From: Clostridium massiliamazoniense
GTDB lineage: Bacteria; Bacillota; Clostridia; Clostridiales; Clostridiaceae
Length of the DNA: 64,000 nucleotides
Direction: 5' to 3'
Assembly (NCBI RefSeq): GCF_001403635.1
Contig: NZ_LN879466.1
Coordinates: forward strand, 584,254-648,253
The position numbers and the translations under genes are program-made. Positions 8,399 through 18,272 of the stretch are shown piece after piece (the first letter of the stretch is position 1; each line of letters starts with the position of its first letter). The notes under the pieces were generated by a model. That model was not told the DNA's origin. It searched no databases and worked only from the letters and a program-made list of their open reading frames with translations.

Positions 8399-9307
8399 AT
8401 GAAAATATCTATAATATGTCCTTTGTATAATGCAAAGAGCTATTTACAGCCGTTGCATGAAAAACTCTTATCACAAGAAAAGATTAAGGATTATGAAGTT
8501 GAAATAAGGTATGTGCTTACAGAATGTAAGGATAATACAGAAGGTATATTAAAGGACTTAAAAGCTAATTACAAAAAAATAAAAAAAGAAGAATTTTCTC
8601 ATAGTAAAACTAGAGAAGAAATGGCTTTTGCTAGTGATGGAGATATTATAGTATTTATATCTCAAGATGTAAAAATGAAAAATAATCAATGGTTAAAAAA
8701 TTTAGTATTACCAATAATTAATGGGGAAGCAGAAGCATCATTTAGCAGACAGCTTCCGGAAAACAATACTATTGAGAAGTATGTTAGAGAAAAGAATTAT
8801 CCAAAGGAAAGTAGAATTGTTTCAAAGGCTGATATAGATAGATTAGGAGTATTAACATTTTTCTATTCAGATGCATCTTCAGCTATAAAAGCTAGTGTTT
8901 ATAAAAAATTAAATGGCTATGATGGAAAAAGGTTAATAATAAATGAAGATATGTATCTAGCAGAAAAATTAATAAATGCAGGATATAAAATAAAGTATTG
9001 TAGTGATTCAGAAATATATCACTCACATGTATTTACTTTAAAGGAATTATATAAAAGATATTTTGATACTGGAGTGTTTTTTAAACAAAATTCTCAGTTT
9101 TTAAATTATAAAAGTAATGAAAGTGGAGTGGCTTTAGCTAAATATGTTTTTAAAGCTGCTCTAAAAGAAAAGAATATAGGGGTATTAGTAAATATATTAC
9201 CAAACTTTGGAGCAAGGTTTATAGGCAATGAATTAGGGAAGAGATATGATAAATTATCAAAGTCTTTTGTAAATAAATCTTCTCTTAGTGGAAAGGTTTA
9301 TGAATAA
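8399..9307 (+). CDS. Glycosyltransferase family 2
   Basis: 302-residue GT-A enzyme beginning MKISIICPLYNAKSYL. It has the SDGDIIVFISQDVKMK nucleotide/metal region around residue 80-95 and NEDMYLAEKLINAGYKI as the acceptor-side acidic motif. The layout resembles rhamnosyltransferases of GT2. The ATG directly follows the TAA of the priming transferase, with the ribosome site inside that gene. It probably adds the second sugar of the repeat unit. Confidence 0.85.
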   Translation: MKISIICPLYNAKSYLQPLHEKLLSQEKIKDYEVEIRYVLTECKDNTEGILKDLKANYKKIKKEEFSHSKTREEMAFASDGDIIVFISQDVKMKNNQWLKNLVLPIINGEAEASFSRQLPENNTIEKYVREKNYPKESRIVSKADIDRLGVLTFFYSDASSAIKASVYKKLNGYDGKRLIINEDMYLAEKLINAGYKIKYCSDSEIYHSHVFTLKELYKRYFDTGVFFKQNSQFLNYKSNESGVALAKYVFKAALKEKNIGVLVNILPNFGARFIGNELGKRYDKLSKSFVNKSSLSGKVYE

Positions 9308-9411
9308 GAATTATAGAAAAATGTTACTTAAGTTTTTAGAAAAGCTTTGTTAGTAGTTATTTAGGCAAAGAGGAGCTTAAAGAAAATAATACATAGGGGA
9401 GAATGGTGGCT

Positions 9412-10308
9412 ATGAAAGGAATTATTTTAGCAGGGGGATCAGGAACAAGATTATATCCAGTAACAAAGGCAATGTCAAAGCAAATGACAGCTATTTATGA
9501 TAAGCCAATGATTTACTATCCAATGTCAGTATTGATGTTAGCAGGGATAAAGGACATACTTATTATTTCAACAGAAAGGGATTTACCTGGTTTTAAAGAA
9601 TTATTTGGGACAGGAAAAGAGCTTGGATTAAATATAAGTTATGAAGTACAATTAGCACCAAATGGGTTAGCTGAAGCTTTTATCATAGGAGAAGAATTTA
9701 TTGGTGATGATAATGTAGCTATGATATTAGGGGACAATATATTTTATGGTCAAAATTTTAGTTCACATTTAAAGGAAGCTGCTAAGTTAGAAAAGGGTGC
9801 TATGGTATTTGGATATTATGTACAAGATCCTACATCTTTTGGTGTAGTTGAATTTGATAGCGAAGGTAAAGTAATTTCTCTAGAGGAAAAACCAGCAAAG
9901 CCTAAATCAAAGTATGCAGTACCAGGTTTATATTTCTATGATAATTCAGTGGTAAAAAAGGCAAAGAGTCTTAAACCATCATCTAGAGGGGAACTTGAAA
10001 TAACAGATTTAAATAGAGTGTACATGGAAGAGGGGACTTTAAGGGTTGATTTATTTGGAAGAGGTATGGCATGGCTTGATACAGGAACACATTCATCAAT
10101 GTTACAAGCATCAAACTTCGTAGAAGCTGTTCAAAATACTCAAGGAACATATATAGCATGTTTAGAAGAAATAGCATATAGACAAGGGTGGATAAGCGCA
10201 GATGAAGTTTTAGAGCTTGCAAAGCCATTAATGAAAACGGGCTATGGAAAATACTTAGTAGATATTGTGGAAGAAGTAGATGTAGAAGCAAAAACAATAG
10301 TTAAGTAG
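9412..10308 (+). CDS. rfbA: Glucose-1-phosphate thymidylyltransferase
   Basis: First enzyme of dTDP-L-rhamnose synthesis: dTTP + glucose-1-phosphate to dTDP-glucose. 298 residues starting [20 protein letters not shown], with [16 protein letters not shown] and LGDNIFYG, all classic RmlA. I choose ATG 9412 because AGGGGAG lies ten bases upstream and RmlA proteins start MKGIILAGG; the upstream in-frame ATG 9403 sits almost on the ribosome site. The order rfbA-C-D-B in the next genes completes the pathway. Confidence 0.95.
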   Translation: MKGIILAGGSGTRLYPVTKAMSKQMTAIYDKPMIYYPMSVLMLAGIKDILIISTERDLPGFKELFGTGKELGLNISYEVQLAPNGLAEAFIIGEEFIGDDNVAMILGDNIFYGQNFSSHLKEAAKLEKGAMVFGYYVQDPTSFGVVEFDSEGKVISLEEKPAKPKSKYAVPGLYFYDNSVVKKAKSLKPSSRGELEITDLNRVYMEEGTLRVDLFGRGMAWLDTGTHSSMLQASNFVEAVQNTQGTYIACLEEIAYRQGWISADEVLELAKPLMKTGYGKYLVDIVEEVDVEAKTIVK

Positions 10309-10323
10309 CAAAAGAGGTGTAGT

Positions 10324-10890
10324 ATGGGGAATTTTAATTTTATAGAAACTAAGATAAAGGATTTATATATTATAGAACCAAAGGTTTTTGGGGACCATAG
10401 AGGTTATTTTATGGAAAGTTATAATGCTGAGCATTTTAGGGAAGCTGGGCTTACCATGACTTTTGTTCAAGATAATGAATCTAAATCATCTAAGGGTGTT
10501 TTAAGAGGGTTACATTTTCAAACTAGGTATACTCAAGGAAAACTTGTAAGGGTAACTAAAGGTGAGGTTTTTGATGTTGCAGTAGATTTAAGAAAAGGAT
10601 CTCCAACCTATGGGCAATGGGAAGGTGTTATATTAAATGAAGAAAATAAAAGACAATTTTATGTTCCAGAAGGATTTGCTCATGGATTTTTAGTTTTATC
10701 AGATGAAGCTGTATTTAATTATAAATGCACAGATTTTTATCATCCAGAATATGATAGTGGTTTATTTTGGAATGATGAAGATGTAAATATACAATGGCCA
10801 TTAGATAGAGTGGAAAATTTATTATTATCAGAAAAAGATAAAAATCAAAAAAGATTAAAAGAATTAGATTTACCTTTCTTATATGAATAA
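10324..10890 (+). CDS. rfbC: dTDP-4-dehydrorhamnose 3,5-epimerase
   Basis: 188-residue cupin enzyme, third step of dTDP-L-rhamnose synthesis. Seen: IIEPKVFGDHRGYFMESY, the active-site RGLHFQ at residues ~61-66, GEVFDVAVDLRKGSPTYGQW and PEGFAHGFLVLSDEA. Length is normal for RmlC. It starts 15 bases after rfbA with AAAGAGGTG. Confidence 0.95.
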   Translation: MGNFNFIETKIKDLYIIEPKVFGDHRGYFMESYNAEHFREAGLTMTFVQDNESKSSKGVLRGLHFQTRYTQGKLVRVTKGEVFDVAVDLRKGSPTYGQWEGVILNEENKRQFYVPEGFAHGFLVLSDEAVFNYKCTDFYHPEYDSGLFWNDEDVNIQWPLDRVENLLLSEKDKNQKRLKELDLPFLYE

Positions 10891-10908
10891 TATCCATGAT
10901 ATATATTT

Positions 10909-10940
10909 GGGCATATCAGTTCTATGATATAGCCCTTTTT
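10909..10940 (+). terminator. Terminator-like hairpin inside the rhamnose genes
   Basis: GGGCATATCA pairs with TGATATAGCCC around a six-base loop, followed directly by TTTTT. It stands between rfbC and rfbD and may partly terminate transcription or protect the upstream message. Confidence 0.7.
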
Positions 10941-10972
10941 AAAAATGTAATAAAGATAAAGGAGAATTTTCT

Positions 10973-11842
10973 ATGAAAATATTAATTACAGGGGTTAAAG
11001 GGCAACTTGGTAATGAACTTGTAGATATAATTAATTCTGGAAGTGCTGAAATAGGAAGTATTTCGGAGAAAGTAAAAAATTCAGAGTTAATAGGATTAGA
11101 TATTGATGAGTTAGATATAACAAAATTAGATGACGTTAGAAATATTATAGGAAATCATAACCCTGATGTAGTAATAAATTGTGCAGCTGCAACTAATGTT
11201 GATGGATGCGAAAGTAATGAGGATTTAGCTTTTAAAATAAATGCTTTAGGTCCTAGAAATCTAGCAATGGTATCTGAGGAGGTAGGAGCAAAATTTGTTC
11301 AGGTATCTACAGATTATGTATTTTCAGGAGAAGGAAATACTCCCTTAAAAGAATATGAATTAACAGCTCCAACAAGTGTTTATGGTAAAACAAAGCTTTT
11401 AGGAGAGAAGTATGTAAGAGAATTTTCATCAAAGTATTTTATAGTAAGAACGGCTTGGCTTTATGGATATAAGGGAAAAAATTTCGTTTATACAATGATG
11501 AGACTTGGAAAAGAAAAAGAATCAATAAATGTAGTGAATGACCAAAGGGGTAATCCAACCAATGCTAATGATTTAGCTTATCACATAATTAAGTTAATAG
11601 AAACTGAGGAGTATGGAATATATCATTGTACAGGACAAGGGGAATGTACATGGTATGAATTTGCAAAGGAAATAATGAACCTGGGAGGCTTAAATTGCAA
11701 AGTTAATCCATGTACTTCTGAAGAATATAAAACTCCAGCAAAAAGACCTGCATATTCATCTTTAGATAATATGATGTTAAGAAATACTGTTGGTGATGAA
11801 ATGAGACATTGGAGAGAGGCTTTAAAAAGTTTTGTGAAATAA
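10973..11842 (+). CDS. rfbD: dTDP-4-dehydrorhamnose reductase
   Basis: 289-residue short-chain reductase that forms dTDP-L-rhamnose. The nucleotide-binding ITGVKGQLGNEL is at residues 4-15, VNCAAATNVDGCE-type segment follows, the catalytic Y-x3-K is YGKTK, and the C-terminal region has RPAYSSLDN, typical of RmlD. AAAGGAG precedes the ATG. It follows the internal hairpin and so could be expressed less than rfbA and rfbC. Confidence 0.94.
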   Translation: MKILITGVKGQLGNELVDIINSGSAEIGSISEKVKNSELIGLDIDELDITKLDDVRNIIGNHNPDVVINCAAATNVDGCESNEDLAFKINALGPRNLAMVSEEVGAKFVQVSTDYVFSGEGNTPLKEYELTAPTSVYGKTKLLGEKYVREFSSKYFIVRTAWLYGYKGKNFVYTMMRLGKEKESINVVNDQRGNPTNANDLAYHIIKLIETEEYGIYHCTGQGECTWYEFAKEIMNLGGLNCKVNPCTSEEYKTPAKRPAYSSLDNMMLRNTVGDEMRHWREALKSFVK

Positions 11843-11926
11843 AATACTAGTTGTCAGTTAAAAAGTTATAGGAATATTTATGAGTGTTTGGTTAATTAAA
11901 GGAGATAGATTTAGGAGGAGTAAGAG

Positions 11927-12979
11927 ATGAAAACTTATTTAGTTACTGGAGGAGCAGGATTTATAGGCTCAAATTTTGTTTTGTATATGTTAAAAAAGTA
12001 TGATGATATAAAAATAATAAATTTAGATAAATTAACTTATGCAGGAAATTTAGAAAACTTAAAATCTGTAGAAAATGATGAAAGACATATATTTATTCAA
12101 GGTGATATTTGTGACAAGGAACTTGTTTCGAAGTTATTTAAAGACTATGATATAAATTATGTTGCTCATTTTGCTGCTGAATCACATGTAGACAGAAGTA
12201 TAAAAGAGCCAGAGGTTTTTGTTAAAACTAATGTTTTAGGAACTGTTAATTTATTGAACTGTGCTAAGGAAGCTTGGGAAATAGATGGACAATGGAAAGA
12301 GGGAGTAAAATTCCTTCATGTATCTACTGATGAGGTTTATGGTTCTTTAGGAGAAACAGGATATTTTATGGAAACAACACCACTTGATCCTCATAGTCCA
12401 TATTCATCAAGTAAGGCTAGTTCAGATTTAATGGTTAAAGCATACCATGATACATATAAAATGCCAATGAATATAACAAGATGTTCAAATAATTATGGAC
12501 CATTTCAATTCCCAGAAAAATTAATACCACTTTTAATAAATAATTGTTTAAACCATAAAGATTTACCTGTTTATGGTGATGGAATGAATATAAGAGATTG
12601 GCTATTTGTTGAAGACCATGCAAAGGCTATAGATATGGTAATTAATAATGGAAGAATTGGAGAAGTTTATAATGTTGGTGGACATAATGAAAGAACTAAT
12701 ATTCAAATAGTTAAAACAGTTATAAACTACTTAAATGAAAATATAGATGAAGAAATAACAGAAGAACTAATTAAATATGTAGAAGATAGAAAAGGACATG
12801 ATAGAAGATATGGAATAGATCCTAGCAAAATAAAAGATGAATTAGGGTGGTATCCAGAAACAACCTTTGAAGTTGGAATAAAGAAAACAATACAGTGGTA
12901 TTTGGATAATAAGGAATGGATGGAAAGAGTAACATCAGGAGAGTATCAAAGATATTATGACAATATGTATAAACAATAG
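11927..12979 (+). CDS. rfbB: dTDP-glucose 4,6-dehydratase
   Basis: 350-residue extended SDR enzyme, second step of the rhamnose pathway. GGAGFIGSNF (residues 8-17) binds NAD; HFAAESHVDRSI, the STDEVYG motif, the YSSSKASSD catalytic Tyr/Lys and RCSNNYGPFQFPEKLIP are diagnostic of RmlB. AGGAGGAG precedes the ATG. The 11-base gap to the next gene shows the operon continues. Confidence 0.95.
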   Translation: MKTYLVTGGAGFIGSNFVLYMLKKYDDIKIINLDKLTYAGNLENLKSVENDERHIFIQGDICDKELVSKLFKDYDINYVAHFAAESHVDRSIKEPEVFVKTNVLGTVNLLNCAKEAWEIDGQWKEGVKFLHVSTDEVYGSLGETGYFMETTPLDPHSPYSSSKASSDLMVKAYHDTYKMPMNITRCSNNYGPFQFPEKLIPLLINNCLNHKDLPVYGDGMNIRDWLFVEDHAKAIDMVINNGRIGEVYNVGGHNERTNIQIVKTVINYLNENIDEEITEELIKYVEDRKGHDRRYGIDPSKIKDELGWYPETTFEVGIKKTIQWYLDNKEWMERVTSGEYQRYYDNMYKQ

Positions 12980-12990
12980 AGGGGACTTCA

Positions 12991-14430
12991 ATGAAATTAG
13001 TAGATGATTTTAAAATAAGTAATAATAAGTTAGTAAATATCCTAACATATTTACTAATTGCTTCAGTAATATTAATTCCATTTGATAATTTACCTTATTT
13101 AGGTAGGATACTTGGAGAATTGAGCTATAAGGGTGCTGTATATCCATTTATATTTATAATTATAATTCTATTTGCAATAACCATTAAGAGTAAAAAAATA
13201 TATTTTAAAAAATCAAAAGAAATATATTTTCTACTTGTTTATATAGGTTGGATTATAATCAGTTTAATATTTAATATTTCTTCTATATTAAATAATACTT
13301 TAAAAGAAAGATCGGGTATATCAAAATTAATTCTTCAATTAATGGTTTTAGGGTTTATGTTATTAATATTTTACTCTACAGATATTATTATAAAATTAAA
13401 GACAATTACATTATTTGATTTAAGAAAGTATATTTTATTGTCTTTAATTCCAGTGCTTATTTATGGAACTATAGAACTATTAAATTTATCTGGAATTATA
13501 AATTTTTCAAAATTCATAGAAAAAGTTTCCTATCTTATACAGAGTTATCATAGAGGGACTGTTTATACAAAGGGAATAAGAACAGTAACTGGTGAAGTTT
13601 CATATTTTGCAATGTATGTATCATTTATATTGCCATGGATCGCAAGTTATATATTCACAGAAAAAAAGAAAAAAAATAAAATATTTTATTCAGCACTAAC
13701 AGGTTACATTATTCTCTTATTAGTGTTTTCAAAGTCAAGAACAGCCTATGGAATAATGTTTATACAATTAGCTTTATTTAGTATATTTATGTTAGTTTCT
13801 AGGATCAATTTAATGAATAAGTTAATCATAATAAGAGCTATTGGAATTTCTATAGTTATGTTTTTAATATTAAATGTAACTTTATTACCTAAAATAGGTG
13901 GTGATTCTAATAGTATGACTAAATTAAGTGTAAAAAGTTTAGTAAGTTCTTTAACAGATCCTAACAATATGTCTAATGTAGCTAGATTGGGATTACAAGA
14001 ATCAGCTATGAAAATAGGAAAAAGTAATCCTATTGTAGGTGTTGGAATAGGACAATATGGTTTTTATGCTCCAAAGTATCTTAGTGAAAAAGCACTAACA
14101 TCACATGAGGTACAATATTGGATTGATCCTAAAATAAAAGATTCATGGCCACCTGCATTTTCGTTATATCCAAGGATATTAGCAGAACAAGGATTTATGG
14201 GAATAATGCTTTGGGTTGTATTCCTAGGATATACCCTAATTAAGGCTATAAGAGTTTTAAGAAGAAAATATAATGATGTCATTGGCATTGCATTAATAGT
14301 TAGTTTTATAGGTATACTTATATCTTGGTTTAATGCAGATAGTTTTGGACAAGTTCAATTTTGGATTTTGCTTCCTTTTATAATTAATTATAATAATGAA
14401 TTAATAGGAAAGAGCTACAATTACGAATAG
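12991..14430 (+). CDS. Wzy/O-antigen-ligase-like polysaccharide polymerase (first copy)
   Basis: 479-residue protein with about ten to twelve membrane helices and a large loop (residues ~315-395) carrying NVARLGLQESAMKIGKSNP and GVGIGQYGFY, the signature region of the Wzy_C/O-antigen ligase family. It probably polymerises the rhamnose-containing repeat unit outside the membrane. It sits 11 bases after rfbB and 15 before the next glycosyltransferase. A second, unrelated-looking polymerase is at 29128. Confidence 0.8.
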   Translation: MKLVDDFKISNNKLVNILTYLLIASVILIPFDNLPYLGRILGELSYKGAVYPFIFIIIILFAITIKSKKIYFKKSKEIYFLLVYIGWIIISLIFNISSILNNTLKERSGISKLILQLMVLGFMLLIFYSTDIIIKLKTITLFDLRKYILLSLIPVLIYGTIELLNLSGIINFSKFIEKVSYLIQSYHRGTVYTKGIRTVTGEVSYFAMYVSFILPWIASYIFTEKKKKNKIFYSALTGYIILLLVFSKSRTAYGIMFIQLALFSIFMLVSRINLMNKLIIIRAIGISIVMFLILNVTLLPKIGGDSNSMTKLSVKSLVSSLTDPNNMSNVARLGLQESAMKIGKSNPIVGVGIGQYGFYAPKYLSEKALTSHEVQYWIDPKIKDSWPPAFSLYPRILAEQGFMGIMLWVVFLGYTLIKAIRVLRRKYNDVIGIALIVSFIGILISWFNADSFGQVQFWILLPFIINYNNELIGKSYNYE

Positions 14431-14445
14431 AGGGTAGGGGGTTAT

Positions 14446-15297
14446 ATGAAAAAGAAATTTTCACTAATAGTTGCTACCTATGGCAGGAAAAAAGAAGTAG
14501 AGTATTTCTTAAAATCAATTGAAAAATCTAAGTATGACTTAAAAAAGGTTGAAGTTATAATAGTAGATCAAAATGAGGAAATAGATTTAAAACCAATAGT
14601 AGAAAAGTTTTCTAAAAAAATATCTATAAAATATATTAAGTCAGAGAAAAAAGGTTTGTCTCTAAGTAGAAATATAGGTCTTAAAGTAGCCGTTGGAGAT
14701 ATTATAGCTTTTCCTGATGATGATTGTGAGTATCTAGAAGATACATTACATATTGTTAATGAAATTTTTAACTTTGATGAAGAGGTTAAGCTATTAATGG
14801 GACGAATAGTAGAAAGGGATGGAAGAGATTCACTAAGAAGTTGGTCAAAAGAGAAATCTGATGTGAATAAGAATAACTTTTATAAAAAATGTTCATCTAT
14901 AACTATGTTCTTTCATAAGAATTCAGATGAATTAAAATTTAATGAAAAACTAGGTGCAGGTCAATATTTTGGTGCTTGTGAAGATAGTGATATTATTTAT
15001 AAAACATTAAAAAATAAAGAAAAGGCAATATATAGACCAGATATTAGAATATATCATCCACACTATAATCCTAAAACAAATATGGATATTAATAAAATAG
15101 GTAGTTATGCTTTAGGTTTTGGTGGGTTTATAAAATCAAATTTAGATATTTATTTATTACTATTGTTTATAAAAGCAGAAGTATTCCATCTATTAAAGAC
15201 ACTATTTTATTTTGTAACTTTCAAATTTGAGGATTCTAAAAAAAGTAAAGAAGCATTTACTAAAAGAATAAGTGGATTTATTCAATATAAAAATTAG
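14446..15297 (+). CDS. Glycosyltransferase family 2
   Basis: 283-residue GT-A transferase: FSLIVATYGRKKEVEYFLKS at the N terminus, FPDDDCEY as the DxD metal site near residue 90, and GACEDSDIIYK as the later acidic motif. A hydrophobic stretch near the C terminus (IYLLLLFIKAEVFHLL) may associate with the membrane. The stop overlaps the ribosome region of the LicD gene, so the two are tightly coupled. Confidence 0.85.
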   Translation: MKKKFSLIVATYGRKKEVEYFLKSIEKSKYDLKKVEVIIVDQNEEIDLKPIVEKFSKKISIKYIKSEKKGLSLSRNIGLKVAVGDIIAFPDDDCEYLEDTLHIVNEIFNFDEEVKLLMGRIVERDGRDSLRSWSKEKSDVNKNNFYKKCSSITMFFHKNSDELKFNEKLGAGQYFGACEDSDIIYKTLKNKEKAIYRPDIRIYHPHYNPKTNMDINKIGSYALGFGGFIKSNLDIYLLLLFIKAEVFHLLKTLFYFVTFKFEDSKKSKEAFTKRISGFIQYKN

Positions 15298-15311
15298 TGG
15301 GGGGTGTTAAA

Positions 15312-16049
15312 ATGAATATCAAAAGGAAATTTAAGAATTCTATAAGAAATATAATGTTAAATGATTTATTCAAAGATACCGCCTTTGTTAGAAGTCTTAT
15401 GAGAAAAAGACAAAATAGGATAGAAGATAACAGAAGAATAATATTTCAAAAATATTCTTTAGAAGCTATGGAAGAAATAAATAAAATATTGTCTAAGGGA
15501 AATATAGAATTTTGGTTGGATTATGGAACGTTGCTTGGAGCTATAAGAGATAATGATTTTATAGCTCATGATTTAGATTTAGATTTTGGAATGTTTTATA
15601 ATGAAGATGAAGTTAAAAAAATAGAACACATATTTGAAGAAAGTAATATCAAAAAACATAGAGAATTTTTGTTAGAAGGAAAAATAGTAGAACAAACTTA
15701 CAGTTATAAGGGATTATGTTTTGATATATTTTATTACTTTACAGATGAGAAGGAAATGTGGACATATGGGTTTACTTATAGAAAAAATAAATTAAAAAAA
15801 GTATCTCAAGGAAATAAAGATATATCAGAAGGTTTTGATGGAATGAGATACTTTACTAGAAAAAGAGGATTAGAAACATATAAATTTAAGGGGATGAACT
15901 GTTTAGTTCCTGAAAATCCACATGAGTATTTACGATGTAATTATGGAGAAAATTATATGACTCCAATAAAAGAATGGGATTATGTAGAAGCTCCAAGTAA
16001 TAAGGAACAATTAAATAATAATGACATAAAAATGATTGAATATTTTTAA
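15312..16049 (+). CDS. licD: LicD-family phosphocholine transferase
   Basis: 245-residue LicD/fukutin-type nucleotidyltransferase-fold enzyme that moves phosphocholine from CDP-choline to a glycan. The core is FWLDYGTLLGAIRDNDFIAH followed by DLDLDFGM, giving the catalytic Asp pair near residues 80-87. I choose ATG 15312, eight bases after GGGGGG; an in-frame GTG at 15297 overlaps that site. It is the last gene of the rhamnose operon and is followed by a terminator. It links the CDP-choline made by the 2795-6389 locus to this polysaccharide. Confidence 0.9.
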   Translation: MNIKRKFKNSIRNIMLNDLFKDTAFVRSLMRKRQNRIEDNRRIIFQKYSLEAMEEINKILSKGNIEFWLDYGTLLGAIRDNDFIAHDLDLDFGMFYNEDEVKKIEHIFEESNIKKHREFLLEGKIVEQTYSYKGLCFDIFYYFTDEKEMWTYGFTYRKNKLKKVSQGNKDISEGFDGMRYFTRKRGLETYKFKGMNCLVPENPHEYLRCNYGENYMTPIKEWDYVEAPSNKEQLNNNDIKMIEYF

Positions 16050-16063
16050 AAATATTTACAATG

Positions 16064-16117
16064 ACTCTAAAATTAAGTTAATTAAAAGTTAACTTTAAAT
16101 TTTAGAGTTTTTTATTT
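16064..16117 (+). terminator. Terminator of the rhamnose/LicD operon
   Basis: ACTCTAAAATTAAGTTAA and its partner TTAACTTTAAATTTTAGAGT form a long stem with a four-base loop, followed by TTTTTTATTTG. Confidence 0.9.
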
Positions 16118-16253
16118 GCTTAATTAACTAAAGTCAAGAATAGAGAAGACGATAATTATTAACGTGGAAAAGTAATAAGAAGAGTGTGAATTGATATAAA
16201 AAAATATTTTTTATAGATTTTAATAAGGCGAAGGCTTAGGGGGAAAATATAAA

Positions 16254-18221
16254 ATGAGAAAAAAAATGTTAGTGTTATTGATAGTAGGAGCAGTAGTTAT
16301 TAATAGCTGTTCAGGCATTTCAGTTTTTGCTACAGAAATAAAAGAAGAAAATCAACAAAGTATAGAGTTAATAGAAGAAAAAGAAGGTACTTCTTTTAAA
16401 GAAGAAGTAGAAGAAAAAAAAGAGAAAAAAGTAGAGGAAGAAAAAGTAGATGAGAATAAATTAAAATTAAATACTTATGATTCTGATGAAGTAAAAACAA
16501 AGTTAGAAGGCAATTATAGAAGTTTTAAAACTCAAAATTATAATATAATGTCACAATCATTGGTGACCGTAGAAGATGCTAAAACTTGGGCAAGAAAAAG
16601 AAATGCAACAGAAGAGTTTATAGGATTAGCTGATTTATATTGGAAATATTATAAAAGTCATGGAAATGTTAATCCAGCTATAGCTTTTGCACAAGCAGCT
16701 AAAGAAACTGGTTATGGAAATTTTGGAGGAGTACTTGATGCGACTTATAAAAATCCTTGTGGTTTGAAAAAAACATCAGGGGGAAGTGACACAGATCCAG
16801 AGGCACATCAAAGATTTGAAAGTTGGGATCAAGGTGTACAAGCACATTTAGATCACTTAGCTTTATATGCTGGAGCAGAAGGTTATCCTAGAGCAGTTAC
16901 TCATGATCCAAGACATTTCCCATCTATTGCAGGAGTAGCTCCTACAGTAGAAGATTTAAATGGAAGATGGGCACCAAGCCAAACTTATGGAACAGCAATA
17001 GTTGGAATGTACAATATTATGATAAGTGAAGCATACAGTGATATTAATAAATTTCAATGGAAAAAAATTGATGGAACATGGTATTACATGAATGGTAAGG
17101 GTGAGAAGAAAAAAGATTGGTTAAACTTAGATAATGAATGGTATTATCTTGATGATTCAGGAAGAATGCTTACAGGATGGCAAAGTATAAAGGGAAGCTG
17201 GTACTTCTTGAAATCCAATGGTGTTATGGCAAAGGGAATAATAAATGATGGCTATGATGATTACTTCCTTGATATTGACAAAGGAAATATGAAAACAGGA
17301 TGGCAGTTATTAAATGGGAAATATTACAGCATGCAAAATAACGGAGTTATGAGAAAAGGTTGGTATCATGATGGATATGATTGGTACTTCTTAGATAGAA
17401 CAACAGGAGTTATGAAAACTGGTTGGGCAGAAATAGATGGATCAATTTATTATTTTAAAGAAAATGGTGTAATGTTAACAGATTGGCAAGTTATAGATGG
17501 AAATTGGCATTATTTCTACTCATCAGGAGCTATGGCTAAAAATACTTATATAGGAAGTTATTATGTAAATGGAGATGGAATATGGAGAACAAAAAAGCTT
17601 ATAGTAGTAGATCCAGGTCATAGTGCAACAGGAGATTTAGGTTCAACTTCAACAATTAAAGGGAAAAAATATATTGAGGGTGAACTAAATATGCAAGTCT
17701 CATTAAAGGTAAAAGAAGAATTAGAAAGTAGAGGATACGAAGTTAGATTAACAAGAACAGAATCAAATAAAAACAATATAAGCTTGTCAGAAAGAACGCA
17801 ATTTGCAAATAATTTAAAGGCAGATGGATTTGTTAGTATACACCATGATTCAGCAGGTTCAACGGCAAAAGGGGTAACGAGTTTTTATAGTTCATATAAG
17901 CCATTGTTAAAGGATGAATATATTTTAGCACCAGGTTGGGGAGGAGAAATAAAAAAGGATATAAATCCAACGGAGGAAGCTAAGCTAGGAAAGAAAAAAT
18001 CAGACCTATCAGTAGTAAATATAGCGAAAGATGGTGGATTTAATAATAGAAATTCACATGATAGAAATCTTTATGTTACTAAAAATACAACAATGCCAGC
18101 AGTATTAATAGAGTGTGGATTTTTAACTAATGAGGAAGAAGCAGTGAGGATATCAAATCCTTCAGTTCAAAGACAAACAGCTAAATCTATAGCTGATTCA
18201 GTGGAAAAAGTTATAAAGTAA
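16254..18221 (+). CDS. Bifunctional choline-binding wall hydrolase: glucosaminidase + amidase
   Basis: 655-residue secreted protein. A signal peptide (residues 1-27, ending VFA) is followed by a Glu/Lys-rich segment, then a glucosaminidase (lysozyme-like) domain at ~100-262 with catalytic Glu in QAAKETGYGNFGG. Eight or nine choline-binding repeats (GWxxxxGxWYYxxxxGxMxTG) span ~263-445. A zinc amidase_3 domain covers 448-655 with His456 (VVDPGHS), Glu477, His530 and Glu620 (IECGFL). It should cut both glycan and stem-peptide bonds while held on phosphocholine. Placed after the LicD operon terminator, it is its own unit. Confidence 0.92.
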   Translation: MRKKMLVLLIVGAVVINSCSGISVFATEIKEENQQSIELIEEKEGTSFKEEVEEKKEKKVEEEKVDENKLKLNTYDSDEVKTKLEGNYRSFKTQNYNIMSQSLVTVEDAKTWARKRNATEEFIGLADLYWKYYKSHGNVNPAIAFAQAAKETGYGNFGGVLDATYKNPCGLKKTSGGSDTDPEAHQRFESWDQGVQAHLDHLALYAGAEGYPRAVTHDPRHFPSIAGVAPTVEDLNGRWAPSQTYGTAIVGMYNIMISEAYSDINKFQWKKIDGTWYYMNGKGEKKKDWLNLDNEWYYLDDSGRMLTGWQSIKGSWYFLKSNGVMAKGIINDGYDDYFLDIDKGNMKTGWQLLNGKYYSMQNNGVMRKGWYHDGYDWYFLDRTTGVMKTGWAEIDGSIYYFKENGVMLTDWQVIDGNWHYFYSSGAMAKNTYIGSYYVNGDGIWRTKKLIVVDPGHSATGDLGSTSTIKGKKYIEGELNMQVSLKVKEELESRGYEVRLTRTESNKNNISLSERTQFANNLKADGFVSIHHDSAGSTAKGVTSFYSSYKPLLKDEYILAPGWGGEIKKDINPTEEAKLGKKKSDLSVVNIAKDGGFNNRNSHDRNLYVTKNTTMPAVLIECGFLTNEEEAVRISNPSVQRQTAKSIADSVEKVIK

Positions 18222-18272
18222 ATGTTTTAGTAACTTAACATAATAATTAAAGGAAAAGATGAGGGGATATTT

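Noticed and set aside
9403-9411. Start of rfbA at the first in-frame ATG
   Set aside because: This ATG is one base from the ribosome site; the next ATG at 9412 has proper spacing and gives the usual MKGIILAGG start.
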